Source: Ardenticatenaceae bacterium | GTDB lineage: Bacteria > Chloroflexota > Anaerolineae > Promineifilales > Promineifilaceae | DNA length: 64,000 nucleotides | NCBI GenBank assembly: GCA_020634375.1 | Contig: JACKBX010000002.1 | Location: 434,001-498,000, forward strand | Direction: 5' to 3' | Shown: positions 51,018 through 59,978 of the stretch, one piece after another | How the letters are laid out: every line of letters begins with the position of its first letter | How positions within the stretch are numbered: position 1 is the stretch's first letter | The notes under the pieces: model-generated | Told to the model about the DNA's origin: nothing | Seen by the model: the letters and a program-made list of their open reading frames with translations, nothing else | Database searches by the model: none | Made by a program: the position numbers and the translations under genes

Positions 51018-54000
51018 ATGTTGAACGCAGTACCCGACAACCAGCTTACATTACCCGAACGTGCACGACGACTGGCTGCCTACATCCCGGTAACACTGGC
51101 ACGCCAGATTTTGGATGCCGGGCTGCCCGTCCCTGGCACGTCACGCCGGCTGCTGGCTGCAACCCTCTTTAGCGACATGTCCGGCTTCACCGCCATGTCC
51201 GAAGAATTGGCCTCTGACGGCTCACGCGGCGCAGAAGAGGTAAACCGTGTGCTGCGCCAAACCTTCACGGCCATGATTGACATCATCCACGCCCAAGGGG
51301 GCGCAGTCAGTCATTTTTATGGCGATGCGATGTCGGTTTACTTCCCAGACAGCGATGGACAGGCAGCAGTACGCGCCCTTGCATGCGCCCGGCACATGCA
51401 AGATGTGATGCTGACTCAGTTTCGGCAGGTCATCACCAGCCGTCCGCCCGGCAAGCAGCCCGCCTTCCCCCTCACAATGAAGATTGGCGTGGGATACGGC
51501 CGTTGCCAGGAACTCATTGTAGGCGACCCCGACGCGAACCTGGAATTTGCCCTCACTGGCCCCGCCATTGATGAAGCCGCCACCGCTGAAAAAGAAGCGC
51601 ACGCTGGAGAAATTGTCGCCAGCCGCGCCGTACTGGCTCAGGTCAATCTACCGGCAGCGCAGCCATTCACCTTATTTACGGCCACACTAGACACGCCTTC
51701 ATCGTCTCCCTTGCTGGATTGGGCAGTCTACGGCGAAGCCGATTTGCAGCGATTTGTCGATCTCATTCCCCCCTTCATTCCGCCTGCCCTCTACCAACGT
51801 CTAACCACACCGGGCCTGGAAGTGCTGGCGGAACATCGCCCTGTCACCAGCCTGTTTGTGCAATTTGATTTCGCAGCAAATGAGGGCGAAGGTATGGGGC
51901 AGCAGCATCAAGATTACTACACATGGGCTTGCCAGATTGTGGCCCGTTTCGGCCATTTGAACGGCCGTGTCAACCGCGTCCTCACCGGCGACAAAGGCAA
52001 CCAATTACACATCATGTTTGGCGCCCCCGTTGCCCCAGATGCACCCGAGCAAGCTATCCGCTGCGCCCTGGCTTTGCAGCACGAACGCCCCGATTTCATT
52101 GCCGCACAGCACATTGGATTATGCACGGGCAAGGTATTTGCCGGGCCGGTGGGCGCAGCATCCCGCCATGAGTACACGGTGGTAGGTGATGTGGTGAACC
52201 TCTCGGCGCGATTGGCACAAGCATGTGCCACCGGCGATGTGTTGACGGATGCGGCCACAGCCGAGCGTGTAGAAAATGTGCTGGAGTTTGAAACGCTGCC
52301 GCCACAAAAAATGAAGGGGAAGCAGGCGGATGTCATTCCCTATCGTGCGCTAAGTGACCGATCCGCCCAGGTGCAGTTGCAGGCATATTTTGACATTGAA
52401 CGGCCGTTAATTGGCCGAGATGCAGAAATGGAACTGCTGCAAGTGGGACTAGATGCGGCGTCCAAAGGCTTTGGTGGTCTAGCAGCCGTCATCGGCGGAG
52501 CAGGCGTGGGCAAAACGCGCCTGCTCGGTGAAATGGTACAGCGCTGGCAAACGGCTGGCGGACTGCCGCTGATGGGGGTTTGCCACCCGCACACCGCCGA
52601 TACACCGTATGGTCCCTGGCGGGACATATGGCGGGCGCTGTTTGGCCTCTCATCTGCAATGGAGGTACAGGCCCAGGTAACGGCCGTGCAGCAGATCACA
52701 CAAACCCTTTGGCCCAATGTCGGCGACGACGTGGGATTATGGGCTGAAGTGCTGGGGCTGCCCATTCCGCAAACGCCCATCCTGGCCGAGTTAACGGCTG
52801 AAGCACGGCAGGCACGTTTTTTCACGCTGGTTGAACGCTGTTTCCGGGCATGGGCAAACACGCAACCATTGCTGTTTGTGTTAGAAAATATTCATTGGGC
52901 GGATCAAGCAACGCTGGCCCTGATAGATTACCTGACACAAACAATGGAACAATCTGCTATATACATTGCATTCTCTTTCCGTGAAGGCGCATTAGATGCA
53001 CCATTTGCAACGCTGGAAAGCGAACGCTGTACGCCCATCATGCTGGCGGATTTGTCGCCGCGCCACGCCCGCCACTTGCTGGACGAACTGGTAGGTGTGC
53101 AAGAATTACCCGCAGCGATTGAGCAGCAGCTTGGACTACGTGACCGCGAAGGGCGAGACAGCCCGGTCAACCCCCTGTTTCTGGAAGAGGCCGTCAATGT
53201 GATGATGGATATTGGTGTGCTGGATCGGGGAAACGGCCGTCTCCACATCAACGAGGCCCTACTCTCCCACATGCAAGTGCCAGACACCATTCACGGTTTG
53301 CTGCTGGCTCGCCTGGACCGCCTGCCTCCTGCCAGCCGAGACTTGCTGCAAGTGGCCTCGGTTATTGGCCGCCAGTTCGGTGTAGAACCGCTGCACATGA
53401 TGGTTCCTACGCTGCCCCTTCACACAATCAGTGATTTGCTCTCCAGCCTGTCGGCAGAGGAGATGACGCGGTTGGTCACGGCTGACCCAGAATGGATTTA
53501 CCTGTTCCAGCACGCGATGACGCACGAAGTCGCGTATGAAAGCCTGCCTTATGTGCGCCGTCAAGACTTGCACGCTGGGCTGGCTCGCTGGCTGGAACAA
53601 GCTTATGCCGATAATTTGAAACCCATTCACGCCGTTCTAGCGTATCACTACAGCCGAGCGAACAATCATGAAAAAGCGTTGCATTTTGCGCTGGCAGGAG
53701 CGGATGATGCCCGCAATGTATTCGCCAACGGTGATGCGGTGGAACTTTATACGTTGGCGGAAAAGCATTTGCTGGCATTGGGGCTGGAGGAACGGTGGGA
53801 AACGGCCGTTACACTTTACCTGGGTCGTAGTGAAGCTTTACGCTTTCTTGGTGAATTTGCAGAAGCCGTCATGTACGCCGAAAAAGCGCTAAAATTCGCT
53901 AACAAACATATCCAAAACACCTTGATAGTAGAATCATATAATTTACTTGCCGAACTAAAATATCGACAAGCAAATTACCGCGAGGCAAAAGAAGCAACCG

Positions 54001-55079
54001 AAGCCGCAATTGAAAGATGGAAAGATAACATTTCTTTAGATGAGTTAGCCCGTTCTCACCATTGGGCAGGCATGTCAGCAACTACCCTGTTAAATTATGA
54101 TGAAGCCCTGTCCCATCTGCAACGAGCTGAACAAATTTGTATTGAAACAAACAACAAAAAACGATTAGGACAAGTGCTAGAAGGGTTGGCATATATTTAT
54201 TACGCTCAACGAGACCTGGAAAAAGCGCAAAAGGCTATGCAAGAAAGCGTTGCTCTCTCGCGTAATTACAGCTTTCCTGCCAACGTTGTTTCGGCTCTGA
54301 ATAACCTGGCGCTAGTTCAATACATGCTAGGTATGGTCCAAGAGGCATTGCAAACGTATAACGAAGCCATTGAGCTTCTTCAGGATTCCAGTCGCAATTT
54401 CTTGGCGCATGTCTTAGTAAACCGAGCAACCATTCTGGCATATTTAGGTCAATTTTCCGCAGCTCTTGTCGATTTCGAAACTGCGCTTGCTCACTTTGAA
54501 GGTGTGAAAGATGAATATGGCCTGGTGGAAGCACATCTCTTGTGGGGGTATGAATATCATTGTGTGCGCGGCGAGTGGGTTGAAGCTAGAGAGCATTTTG
54601 ATAAAGCCGCACAAATAATCCATCATAAACCAGATGGATATCAGGAAGAACAGTTACGCCTTTGGCTTGGATACGCCCACCTGGCTCTAGAATCGAACGC
54701 CTTAACAGAATCTCTTGCCTTTCTAAAAAAGGCCGAACTTCTAGTCACTCAAAGTTCATTTGTATGGTGGGAACCGGCAATTGCGTATCTAAAAGGACGG
54801 GCATTAATTGCCACAGGGAATAAGGCTGATGGCGTGCAGTTACTATTGCAAGTGAATGAGCTTGTTACAGCAGGTGGATGTCCAGAATATTGGCCGTTAG
54901 CACTCTTAACGCTGGCACAATCAGAAACCCACACGAGAAAAAAGGCGACGTACTTCCAGTCATGTGTTAAAGCGGCAAACAAACGGGCCAGGCACCTTGA
55001 TAAAATGAAATGCTTGCAGATGAGCGATGACTTCTTCAAACAGCTTGAAGCTCACTTGGATTCAACTCAACAAGAATAA
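51018..55079 (+). CDS. Soluble-adenylyl-cyclase-like protein: two cyclase domains, STAND/AAA ATPase, TPRs
   Basis: A 1353-residue cytoplasmic protein. First cyclase domain (about 45-215): metal Asp53 (FSDMSGFTAM) and Asp103 (FYGDAMSVYF). Second cyclase domain (about 270-440) keeps HEYTVVGDVVNLSARLAQ but has a degenerate metal site (FVQFDFAANEG), so one active site per dimer is likely, as in mammalian ADCY10. An AAA/STAND ATPase follows (GGAGVGKTRLLG, about 493-504; FVLENIHWAD), then TPR-like helices from about 875 to the end. The C-terminal ~1.2 kb is AT-richer and lacks ACGGCCGT sites. It probably makes cAMP under control of the ATPase/TPR sensor; ligand unknown. Confidence 0.88.
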   Translation: MLNAVPDNQLTLPERARRLAAYIPVTLARQILDAGLPVPGTSRRLLAATLFSDMSGFTAMSEELASDGSRGAEEVNRVLRQTFTAMIDIIHAQGGAVSHFYGDAMSVYFPDSDGQAAVRALACARHMQDVMLTQFRQVITSRPPGKQPAFPLTMKIGVGYGRCQELIVGDPDANLEFALTGPAIDEAATAEKEAHAGEIVASRAVLAQVNLPAAQPFTLFTATLDTPSSSPLLDWAVYGEADLQRFVDLIPPFIPPALYQRLTTPGLEVLAEHRPVTSLFVQFDFAANEGEGMGQQHQDYYTWACQIVARFGHLNGRVNRVLTGDKGNQLHIMFGAPVAPDAPEQAIRCALALQHERPDFIAAQHIGLCTGKVFAGPVGAASRHEYTVVGDVVNLSARLAQACATGDVLTDAATAERVENVLEFETLPPQKMKGKQADVIPYRALSDRSAQVQLQAYFDIERPLIGRDAEMELLQVGLDAASKGFGGLAAVIGGAGVGKTRLLGEMVQRWQTAGGLPLMGVCHPHTADTPYGPWRDIWRALFGLSSAMEVQAQVTAVQQITQTLWPNVGDDVGLWAEVLGLPIPQTPILAELTAEARQARFFTLVERCFRAWANTQPLLFVLENIHWADQATLALIDYLTQTMEQSAIYIAFSFREGALDAPFATLESERCTPIMLADLSPRHARHLLDELVGVQELPAAIEQQLGLRDREGRDSPVNPLFLEEAVNVMMDIGVLDRGNGRLHINEALLSHMQVPDTIHGLLLARLDRLPPASRDLLQVASVIGRQFGVEPLHMMVPTLPLHTISDLLSSLSAEEMTRLVTADPEWIYLFQHAMTHEVAYESLPYVRRQDLHAGLARWLEQAYADNLKPIHAVLAYHYSRANNHEKALHFALAGADDARNVFANGDAVELYTLAEKHLLALGLEERWETAVTLYLGRSEALRFLGEFAEAVMYAEKALKFANKHIQNTLIVESYNLLAELKYRQANYREAKEATEAAIERWKDNISLDELARSHHWAGMSATTLLNYDEALSHLQRAEQICIETNNKKRLGQVLEGLAYIYYAQRDLEKAQKAMQESVALSRNYSFPANVVSALNNLALVQYMLGMVQEALQTYNEAIELLQDSSRNFLAHVLVNRATILAYLGQFSAALVDFETALAHFEGVKDEYGLVEAHLLWGYEYHCVRGEWVEAREHFDKAAQIIHHKPDGYQEEQLRLWLGYAHLALESNALTESLAFLKKAELLVTQSSFVWWEPAIAYLKGRALIATGNKADGVQLLLQVNELVTAGGCPEYWPLALLTLAQSETHTRKKATYFQSCVKAANKRARHLDKMKCLQMSDDFFKQLEAHLDSTQQE

Positions 55080-55080
55080 A

Positions 55081-55108
55081 AAAAGTGAACGCTAGTGCGT
55101 TCACTTTT
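55081..55108. terminator. Bidirectional terminator
   Basis: AAAAGTGAACG / CGTTCACTTTT, 11-bp stem, 6-nt loop, with an A-run on one side and U-run on the other. It lies between the convergent cyclase and RiPP-like genes. Confidence 0.85.
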
Positions 55109-55139
55109 GAATTTAACTACCTGATATCTCTACACAAGT

Positions 55140-55355
55140 TTAGCCAGCGCCAGGCAACCATCCCTTCGTTGTACGATCATCTAACTCACCAGCAAATTCG
55201 TCAAAGTTATCTTCGCTCAAATTGCTGAGTAAAGCTTGATCCTCTGCTGATAGTTTGTATCCTTTTAAGGCTTCCTCAGGATTACTAAACAACAGTTTGC
55301 GAAAAGCTTCGTCTTTTACGGCACGTTCGATTATTTCCTTTACGATATCTGACAT
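55140..55355 (-). CDS. RiPP-precursor-like small protein (NHLP/Os1348-type leader)
   Basis: A 71-residue protein. ATG 55355 follows GGAGAAAG; the frame extends 9 codons further without support. The sequence has the pattern of leader peptides of the nitrile-hydratase-like/Franean1_4349 group: helix MSDIVKEIIERAVKDEAF, then FSNPEEALKGYKLSAED and LSEDNFDEFAGEL, followed by a short basic/hydrophobic tail (DDRTTKGWLPGAG) that could be the core. No modifying enzyme or ABC peptidase is adjacent. It may be a real RiPP precursor, or a small protein that only shares the leader fold. Confidence 0.65.
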   Translation of the reverse strand: MSDIVKEIIERAVKDEAFRKLLFSNPEEALKGYKLSAEDQALLSNLSEDNFDEFAGELDDRTTKGWLPGAG

Positions 55356-55435
55356 TTCTTTCTCCTGTATATTTTTTACCAATTATACGCGCTGTTTAGT
55401 ATGAAAGCGCAATGAATTTTTGTCAGTTAAGTGTG

Positions 55436-56065
55436 TTACACTGCTGCTTCTACGGGGGTGGATACGGCCGTTTCTGCCCGATGCACAGTCGCAGCAGCCA
55501 ATCTCGCTATAATTCCTAACAAAGCCAACTCCGCATCAATAAATTCCGCATCACCCTCCTTATTCAAAGCCTCAATCACGCCAACAACACGGTCGCCGCA
55601 AATCATCGGCACACACAACATTGAGCGTGTCGCAAATTCAAAAGTCTGGTCTACCTCTGGTGAAAAACGCGAATCCATGCCCACATCAGCAAGGCGCACA
55701 GGCTCGCCATGCGCCGCGACCCATCCTGCCACACCTTCCCCTATCGGAAGCCGATAACCGACTAATTCGTCCCGTATCTCGCCATGTACTGCCGCAAAAA
55801 CCAATTCGTTGGTTTCCGGATCCACGAGAATGAGGGAGCCATTACTTGCGCCAATGCTTTCCAGAGCAGCTTGCAAAATGCGATCCAACAGCGTCAGTGC
55901 GTCTGTATGCGTTGTCACCGACATCGACATATCTTGCAATGTCAGTAAAATATCGAGAATTTCTTGCAAACTCGCCACTTCATCACGCAAGATTTCATTC
56001 TCTTCGCGTAAGGCGACATTTTGATTTTGAATGAAACGCAGCGTTTCTCGCAAATCATCACTCAT
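55436..56065 (-). CDS. Coiled-coil GAF-domain protein
   Basis: A 209-residue protein: N-terminal coiled coil (about 5-45, RFIQNQNVALREENEILRDE) and a GAF domain (about 50-195) with ...LCVPMICGDRVVGVIEALNK. GAF domains bind small ligands such as cyclic nucleotides; cAMP is a plausible ligand given three cyclases in the window, but this is inferred. No kinase or output domain. Weak GAGAGG before the ATG. Confidence 0.85.
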   Translation of the reverse strand: MSDDLRETLRFIQNQNVALREENEILRDEVASLQEILDILLTLQDMSMSVTTHTDALTLLDRILQAALESIGASNGSLILVDPETNELVFAAVHGEIRDELVGYRLPIGEGVAGWVAAHGEPVRLADVGMDSRFSPEVDQTFEFATRSMLCVPMICGDRVVGVIEALNKEGDAEFIDAELALLGIIARLAAATVHRAETAVSTPVEAAV

Positions 56066-56147
56066 GACAGCCTCTCAAGAAAATTATGAAGGAAAGAACA
56101 AAAGATGACTATAGTATGCCGTAGGGAGGAAAGCAGCGTCAAGAGCC

Positions 56148-56360
56148 TTATTCCATATTTTGCAAAGTAACAGGGTCTTGTTGTGGTTTGCATACGCCAC
56201 AATAAACAGCTCCGGCAACCACAATGGCTTTGTAGTCGCCATTCGCCGTGCGGTAGCTGTGGATGATGTAGGGCATTTCTTGAACGTGTGCTTTACACAC
56301 AGCACGACCGCAAAAACGACATGTCGCATGAGCTGGACGCTCACAATGCCAACATTCCAT
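56148..56360 (-). CDS. Small Cys-rich Zn-binding protein
   Basis: A 70-residue protein with CWHCERPAHATCRFCGRAVCKAH at the N-terminus and CGVCK near residue 55, giving six Cys and two His for about two zinc ions. It resembles small DUF2180-type/B-box-like Zn fingers. AGGAGA before the ATG. Lies just upstream of an ABC exporter operon but its role is unknown. Confidence 0.75.
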   Translation of the reverse strand: MECWHCERPAHATCRFCGRAVCKAHVQEMPYIIHSYRTANGDYKAIVVAGAVYCGVCKPQQDPVTLQNME

Positions 56361-56373
56361 TATCTTCTCCTAG

Positions 56374-56430
56374 GGCAATGGACAATGAGTAATGAGCAAT
56401 TGCTCTTTATTCATTGTTCATTGCTCATTC
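56374..56430. repeat. Heptad hairpin CAATGAG/TAATGAG
   Basis: CAATGGA CAATGAG TAATGAG CAATTG, then the inverted TTCATTG TTCATTG CTCATTC. It contains the stop codon (TGA) of the ABC permease read on the minus strand. Confidence 0.8.
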
Positions 56431-57255
56431 AATAAAGTCCAGGTCTTTGTTAGCAAACAAGTCCGCTGCCAGCATAAAAAGGATGGTGGCGTAAAGCAAC
56501 ATCACAGCAGGGGCTAATGCTTGATTGGCATCAAATGAACCTGCCAAAACAGCCTCGTTGATGGCGCGAAACGGCCAAAATAAGAAGCCCATTGCATCGG
56601 CTAGCTTTTCGCCGCCGCCAATATTCAGCCAACTGACAGCTTTATTGATGAAATTTGCAATATCGTACCACCCTTGCTGCACAAAATTGGCACTGAGATT
56701 GTTGAGGCGCATGGCCAGCCAGGGAGCAAGGGTTGTGCTGCTGCTTTGCCCCAAAAGCAAGAAGGCCAACAAACCAAACACGTAAACGCGAGACCACCCA
56801 GCAGTCACAAAATCGGAGGCGTGCATGGCTAGCACGGCCGCAAGTATGTTGGTCGCTAACCAGACTGGGGGAATCTCCATGATGCGCGGCCATAATTCTG
56901 TGGGGCCGCGAAACAGAGCCAGCGCTGCCACGAGTAATTGTAATAACCCTGCACCAACGATTGTGCTAAGGAGAACGGCCGTTAAAAACTCCACCCGGCT
57001 TGGCAAGCGTACTACCAAGGGGTAATTCGCTGCTTCATTTGCTCGTGAAGCAATAGACAACGCCACCAAAAACGTCATTCCTGCCCCAAAGGCACCCACA
57101 ATCAAAAAATAATTCTCTAGATCAGGCGTACCCTGCTGTGGCGGAAACAAGACAGCCCAATAAACCAGAGCAATAATCACAAAAATGACACCGGTTAATG
57201 AAAAAAACAACCGGTGCAACAAGAAAGTCGTTAATACCCAAATTCGCCGTGTCAT
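56425..57255 (-). CDS. ABC-2-type transporter permease
   Basis: A 276-residue membrane protein with about six TM helices (15-35, 50-70, 95-115, 130-150, 160-180, 250-270). It overlaps the upstream ATPase gene by 4 bp, so the two form one exporter. Its stop codon is supplied by the CAATGAG heptad element, so the C-terminus (DLDFIE) may have been set by insertion of that element. The substrate is unknown. Confidence 0.85.
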   Translation of the reverse strand: MTRRIWVLTTFLLHRLFFSLTGVIFVIIALVYWAVLFPPQQGTPDLENYFLIVGAFGAGMTFLVALSIASRANEAANYPLVVRLPSRVEFLTAVLLSTIVGAGLLQLLVAALALFRGPTELWPRIMEIPPVWLATNILAAVLAMHASDFVTAGWSRVYVFGLLAFLLLGQSSSTTLAPWLAMRLNNLSANFVQQGWYDIANFINKAVSWLNIGGGEKLADAMGFLFWPFRAINEAVLAGSFDANQALAPAVMLLYATILFMLAADLFANKDLDFIE

Positions 57256-58124
57256 TGCACCGCCTTTGCGTAAATCTCAGCCAATGTAATCCGCTTCTGC
57301 TCCACATGCAAAATGTCATAGCCCATATTCAGCAAAATCGCCAACACCGGGCGGCGCATCGCCATTGCCTCATTCTTCAACAGCAGCTTCGTGCCCTCCA
57401 CACGGATGTCGGGGTGCAGCGCGGAAAGCATGTCTTGCACGGCCGTCAGATCCTTGTCTGTGCGCAGCAACACATGCGGGCGAACAGCCAAGGCTTCGGC
57501 CATGCTGTTGCGATAATGAACCTGTCCATGATTGAGAATAACTAACTGCGTACAAACCTGCGTGATTTCGTGCAAATGGTGTGAACTGATAACGAGTGTT
57601 TTCCCAGCAGCGTGCAGGGATTGGATAACCTCTAAAATATCGCTTTGCCCTTCCGGGTCTAATCCGTTAGATGGCTCGTCCAAGAGCAGAAGCGCAGGAT
57701 CGCCAATGAGCACCTGCGCTAACCCAAGACGCTGGCGCATCCCTTTGGAACAGGCACTAATGCGCTTATTAGCCGCATACTGCAAATTGACTTGTTCCAG
57801 GCTGGTCTGCACGGCTTGGGTAATACGTTGGCGCGGGATATTACTTAGTCCTGCTACCATTTCTAAATATTGGCGCACGCGAAGTTGGTTGGGGAACAAA
57901 AGCCGCTCTGGCTTGTAGCCAACAAGAGGCCAGCCCTGCCCATTTGGGAAAACCTGGCCGCCATCGGGCTGTAATACGCCAGCCACGATTTTCATGAGGG
58001 TGGTTTTGCCCGCACCGTTAGGGCCAAGTAGGCCTAAAACTTCACCACGAGGGATCGATACGGAAACATTATCGAGAGCAGTAAGGGTGTAAAAACGTTT
58101 GGTGATGTTGCGGATTTCGATCAC
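57252..58124 (-). CDS. ABC transporter ATPase (ABC-2 exporter)
   Basis: A 290-residue ATPase. Walker A GPNGAGKTT, signature variant CSKGMRQRLGLAQ (S-K-G-M instead of LSGGQ, normal for this group) and Walker B LLLLDEPSNGLD are visible. The GTG start at 58124 is preferred because AAGG lies upstream and it begins IEIRNITKRF; the frame extends to 58157 (TTG). Followed directly by the permease with ATGA overlap. Related to drug/peptide or Na+ exporters (CcmA/NatA group). Confidence 0.93.
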   Translation of the reverse strand: MIEIRNITKRFYTLTALDNVSVSIPRGEVLGLLGPNGAGKTTLMKIVAGVLQPDGGQVFPNGQGWPLVGYKPERLLFPNQLRVRQYLEMVAGLSNIPRQRITQAVQTSLEQVNLQYAANKRISACSKGMRQRLGLAQVLIGDPALLLLDEPSNGLDPEGQSDILEVIQSLHAAGKTLVISSHHLHEITQVCTQLVILNHGQVHYRNSMAEALAVRPHVLLRTDKDLTAVQDMLSALHPDIRVEGTKLLLKNEAMAMRRPVLAILLNMGYDILHVEQKRITLAEIYAKAVQ

Positions 58125-58345
58125 GAAGCAACCTTGATGTGTGTTTACGAGTGGCAAGTTTGCAAGAACGCAAATTTGTTGATTAGTGGGTTTGAGAGTT
58201 TGCCACTCCTCATTTGTTTGACAACGCGATTAGTTTACCACAGGGCAAGCGAGGGGCAATAGGCACGGCCGTTTCCCACAACACCTCATTAGCCACCCCG
58301 CAAAAATCACGCTATGATCCCGGCAGCTTATACAAGGAGCTGCTC

Positions 58346-58957
58346 ATGCTGACATTGGTTCAATCAACACGGGTGACAACGGCCGTTCTCGTCGTCATCA
58401 CCCTGCTTGCCACTATCATTTTGCTATTGTCCCCGATAGAACAAACATTGGGCAATGGCATTCGCATCGTTTATCTGCACGTTGCCCTCATCTGGGTAGG
58501 CATGGCCGGGCTGTTGATAGCTGGCCTATTGGGGCTAATCATTAGCGCTGTACCTGCCGCCACATGGCTAACCTGGCTGCGCGTCACCAGTTGGGTAGCC
58601 TTTGGCTTCTTTTCTGTGGGAGCCATCATCAGCCTTGTCGCCGAAATTGTCAATTGGGGCGCGATTTTTTGGAGCGAACCACGCACGGCATCCATTTTGC
58701 AAATCTTGGCAGTGGCCGTCATCATACAGATTACTGGCAGTTGGCTCAATCACGCCAGATTGTATGGTCTGCTGCACGCTGCTCTAGCTGGGTTCATGGT
58801 CTGGTCTACAGGCCGCGCCGAACTGGTGCTGCACCCAGACAACCCTATCGGCACTTCTTCCTCGACAGGCATCCGCTTTGGCTTTTATGGCTTGTTCGTT
58901 TTGTTTGCCTTTGCGGCCATATGGTTGGTTATGTATTTGCGACAACAACAAAAGTAA
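58346..58957 (+). CDS. CcmC/CcsA-like membrane protein
   Basis: A 203-residue protein with six TM helices. The segment IVYLHVALIWVGMA resembles the conserved His-containing helix of cytochrome c assembly (CcmC/CcsA), and SEPRTAS recalls the W.EPR loop. The family assignment is tentative. AAGGAG lies 6 nt before the ATG; the open frame to 58214 is rejected. The neighbouring ABC transporter (CcmAB-like) would suit a heme-export system, but it is on the other strand. Confidence 0.6.
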   Translation: MLTLVQSTRVTTAVLVVITLLATIILLLSPIEQTLGNGIRIVYLHVALIWVGMAGLLIAGLLGLIISAVPAATWLTWLRVTSWVAFGFFSVGAIISLVAEIVNWGAIFWSEPRTASILQILAVAVIIQITGSWLNHARLYGLLHAALAGFMVWSTGRAELVLHPDNPIGTSSSTGIRFGFYGLFVLFAFAAIWLVMYLRQQQK

Positions 58958-58970
58958 ACGCACGGCCGTT

Positions 58971-59936
58971 TTATTTCCAGGCGGTCACAGCATCCAGTGC
59001 AGCTTTTTCTTCAACAGTCAGTTTGATGTCCGCACCGCGCATGGTGTCGCTCAATTGGGCCAGGCTGTTTGCGCCAATGATGGCGGAGGTAACGGCCGTG
59101 TTCGCCAGCAGCCAGGCAATGGCAGTTTGTGCCACCGTTGCGTTGTGTGCCTGACCGATAGTTTCTAGCTGATCAACGGCCGTAAACCCCTGTTCATTCA
59201 TGTAATGATGGCGCACACTATTCACCCGCGCCGAATCCGGCATAGGCGTATCACGGCGATATTTGCCAGTGAGAAAACCGGCAGCCAACGGACTATACGG
59301 AATCACGCCAATACCCTGATCCAGGCAAACCGCCTGCAATTCCCGCTCAAATTCAGCGCGATGCACCAGGTTATAATGCGGCTGCAAACTATCAAAACGC
59401 ACCAGTTTACGCACATCACTCACCCACAGCGATTTTGTCAGCAGCCAGGCAGGATAATTCGAGCAACCAATGTAACGCACCACGCCAGCCCGCACCAGAT
59501 CATCCAGCACAGTCAACGTTTCACCCAGCGGAGTCTCATCATCCGGCCAGTGAACCTGGTACAGGTCAATGTAGTCTGTTTGCAGCCGTTCCAAACTAGC
59601 CTCAACAGCATTGAGAATATGCTGCCGCGACAGCCCTTCATCATTAGGCCCGCCGCCCATTTTGCCGCGTACTTTGGTCGCAATAATCATGTCTTCGCGG
59701 CGCACATGTCCCTGCGCCAACCAACTGCCAATGACTTGCTCGCTGACACCACCCGGATTGCCTTCGACCCAATTTGAGTAGATGTCGGCCGTATCAAAAA
59801 AGTTACAACCCAATTCCACCGCTTTATCCATGATGGTGTGGGCTGTTGCTTCATCGGTTGTCCAGCCAAATTGCATCGTTCCCAGGCAAATTGTGGACAC
59901 TTTAAGACCAGTGCGGCCCAATCGTCTATATTCCAT
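58971..59936 (-). CDS. Aldo/keto reductase
   Basis: A 321-residue NADPH-dependent oxidoreductase of the TIM-barrel AKR family. The catalytic tetrad is recognisable: D48 and Y53 (FFDTADIYSNW), K near 86 (IATKVRGK) and H near 128 (YQVHWPD). AAGGAGAGTGACCG lies upstream of the ATG. Single gene; the substrate is unknown. Confidence 0.94.
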   Translation of the reverse strand: MEYRRLGRTGLKVSTICLGTMQFGWTTDEATAHTIMDKAVELGCNFFDTADIYSNWVEGNPGGVSEQVIGSWLAQGHVRREDMIIATKVRGKMGGGPNDEGLSRQHILNAVEASLERLQTDYIDLYQVHWPDDETPLGETLTVLDDLVRAGVVRYIGCSNYPAWLLTKSLWVSDVRKLVRFDSLQPHYNLVHRAEFERELQAVCLDQGIGVIPYSPLAAGFLTGKYRRDTPMPDSARVNSVRHHYMNEQGFTAVDQLETIGQAHNATVAQTAIAWLLANTAVTSAIIGANSLAQLSDTMRGADIKLTVEEKAALDAVTAWK

Positions 59937-59978
59937 CGGTCACTCTCCTTAAAATAATTCTATAGGCTCAATCAATAA

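Noticed and set aside
55079..55382. The RiPP-like ORF as part of a local biosynthetic cluster
   Set aside because: Neighbouring genes (cyclase, GAF, small Zn protein) are not RiPP enzymes; the ABC-2 exporter at 56425-58124 lacks a peptidase domain.
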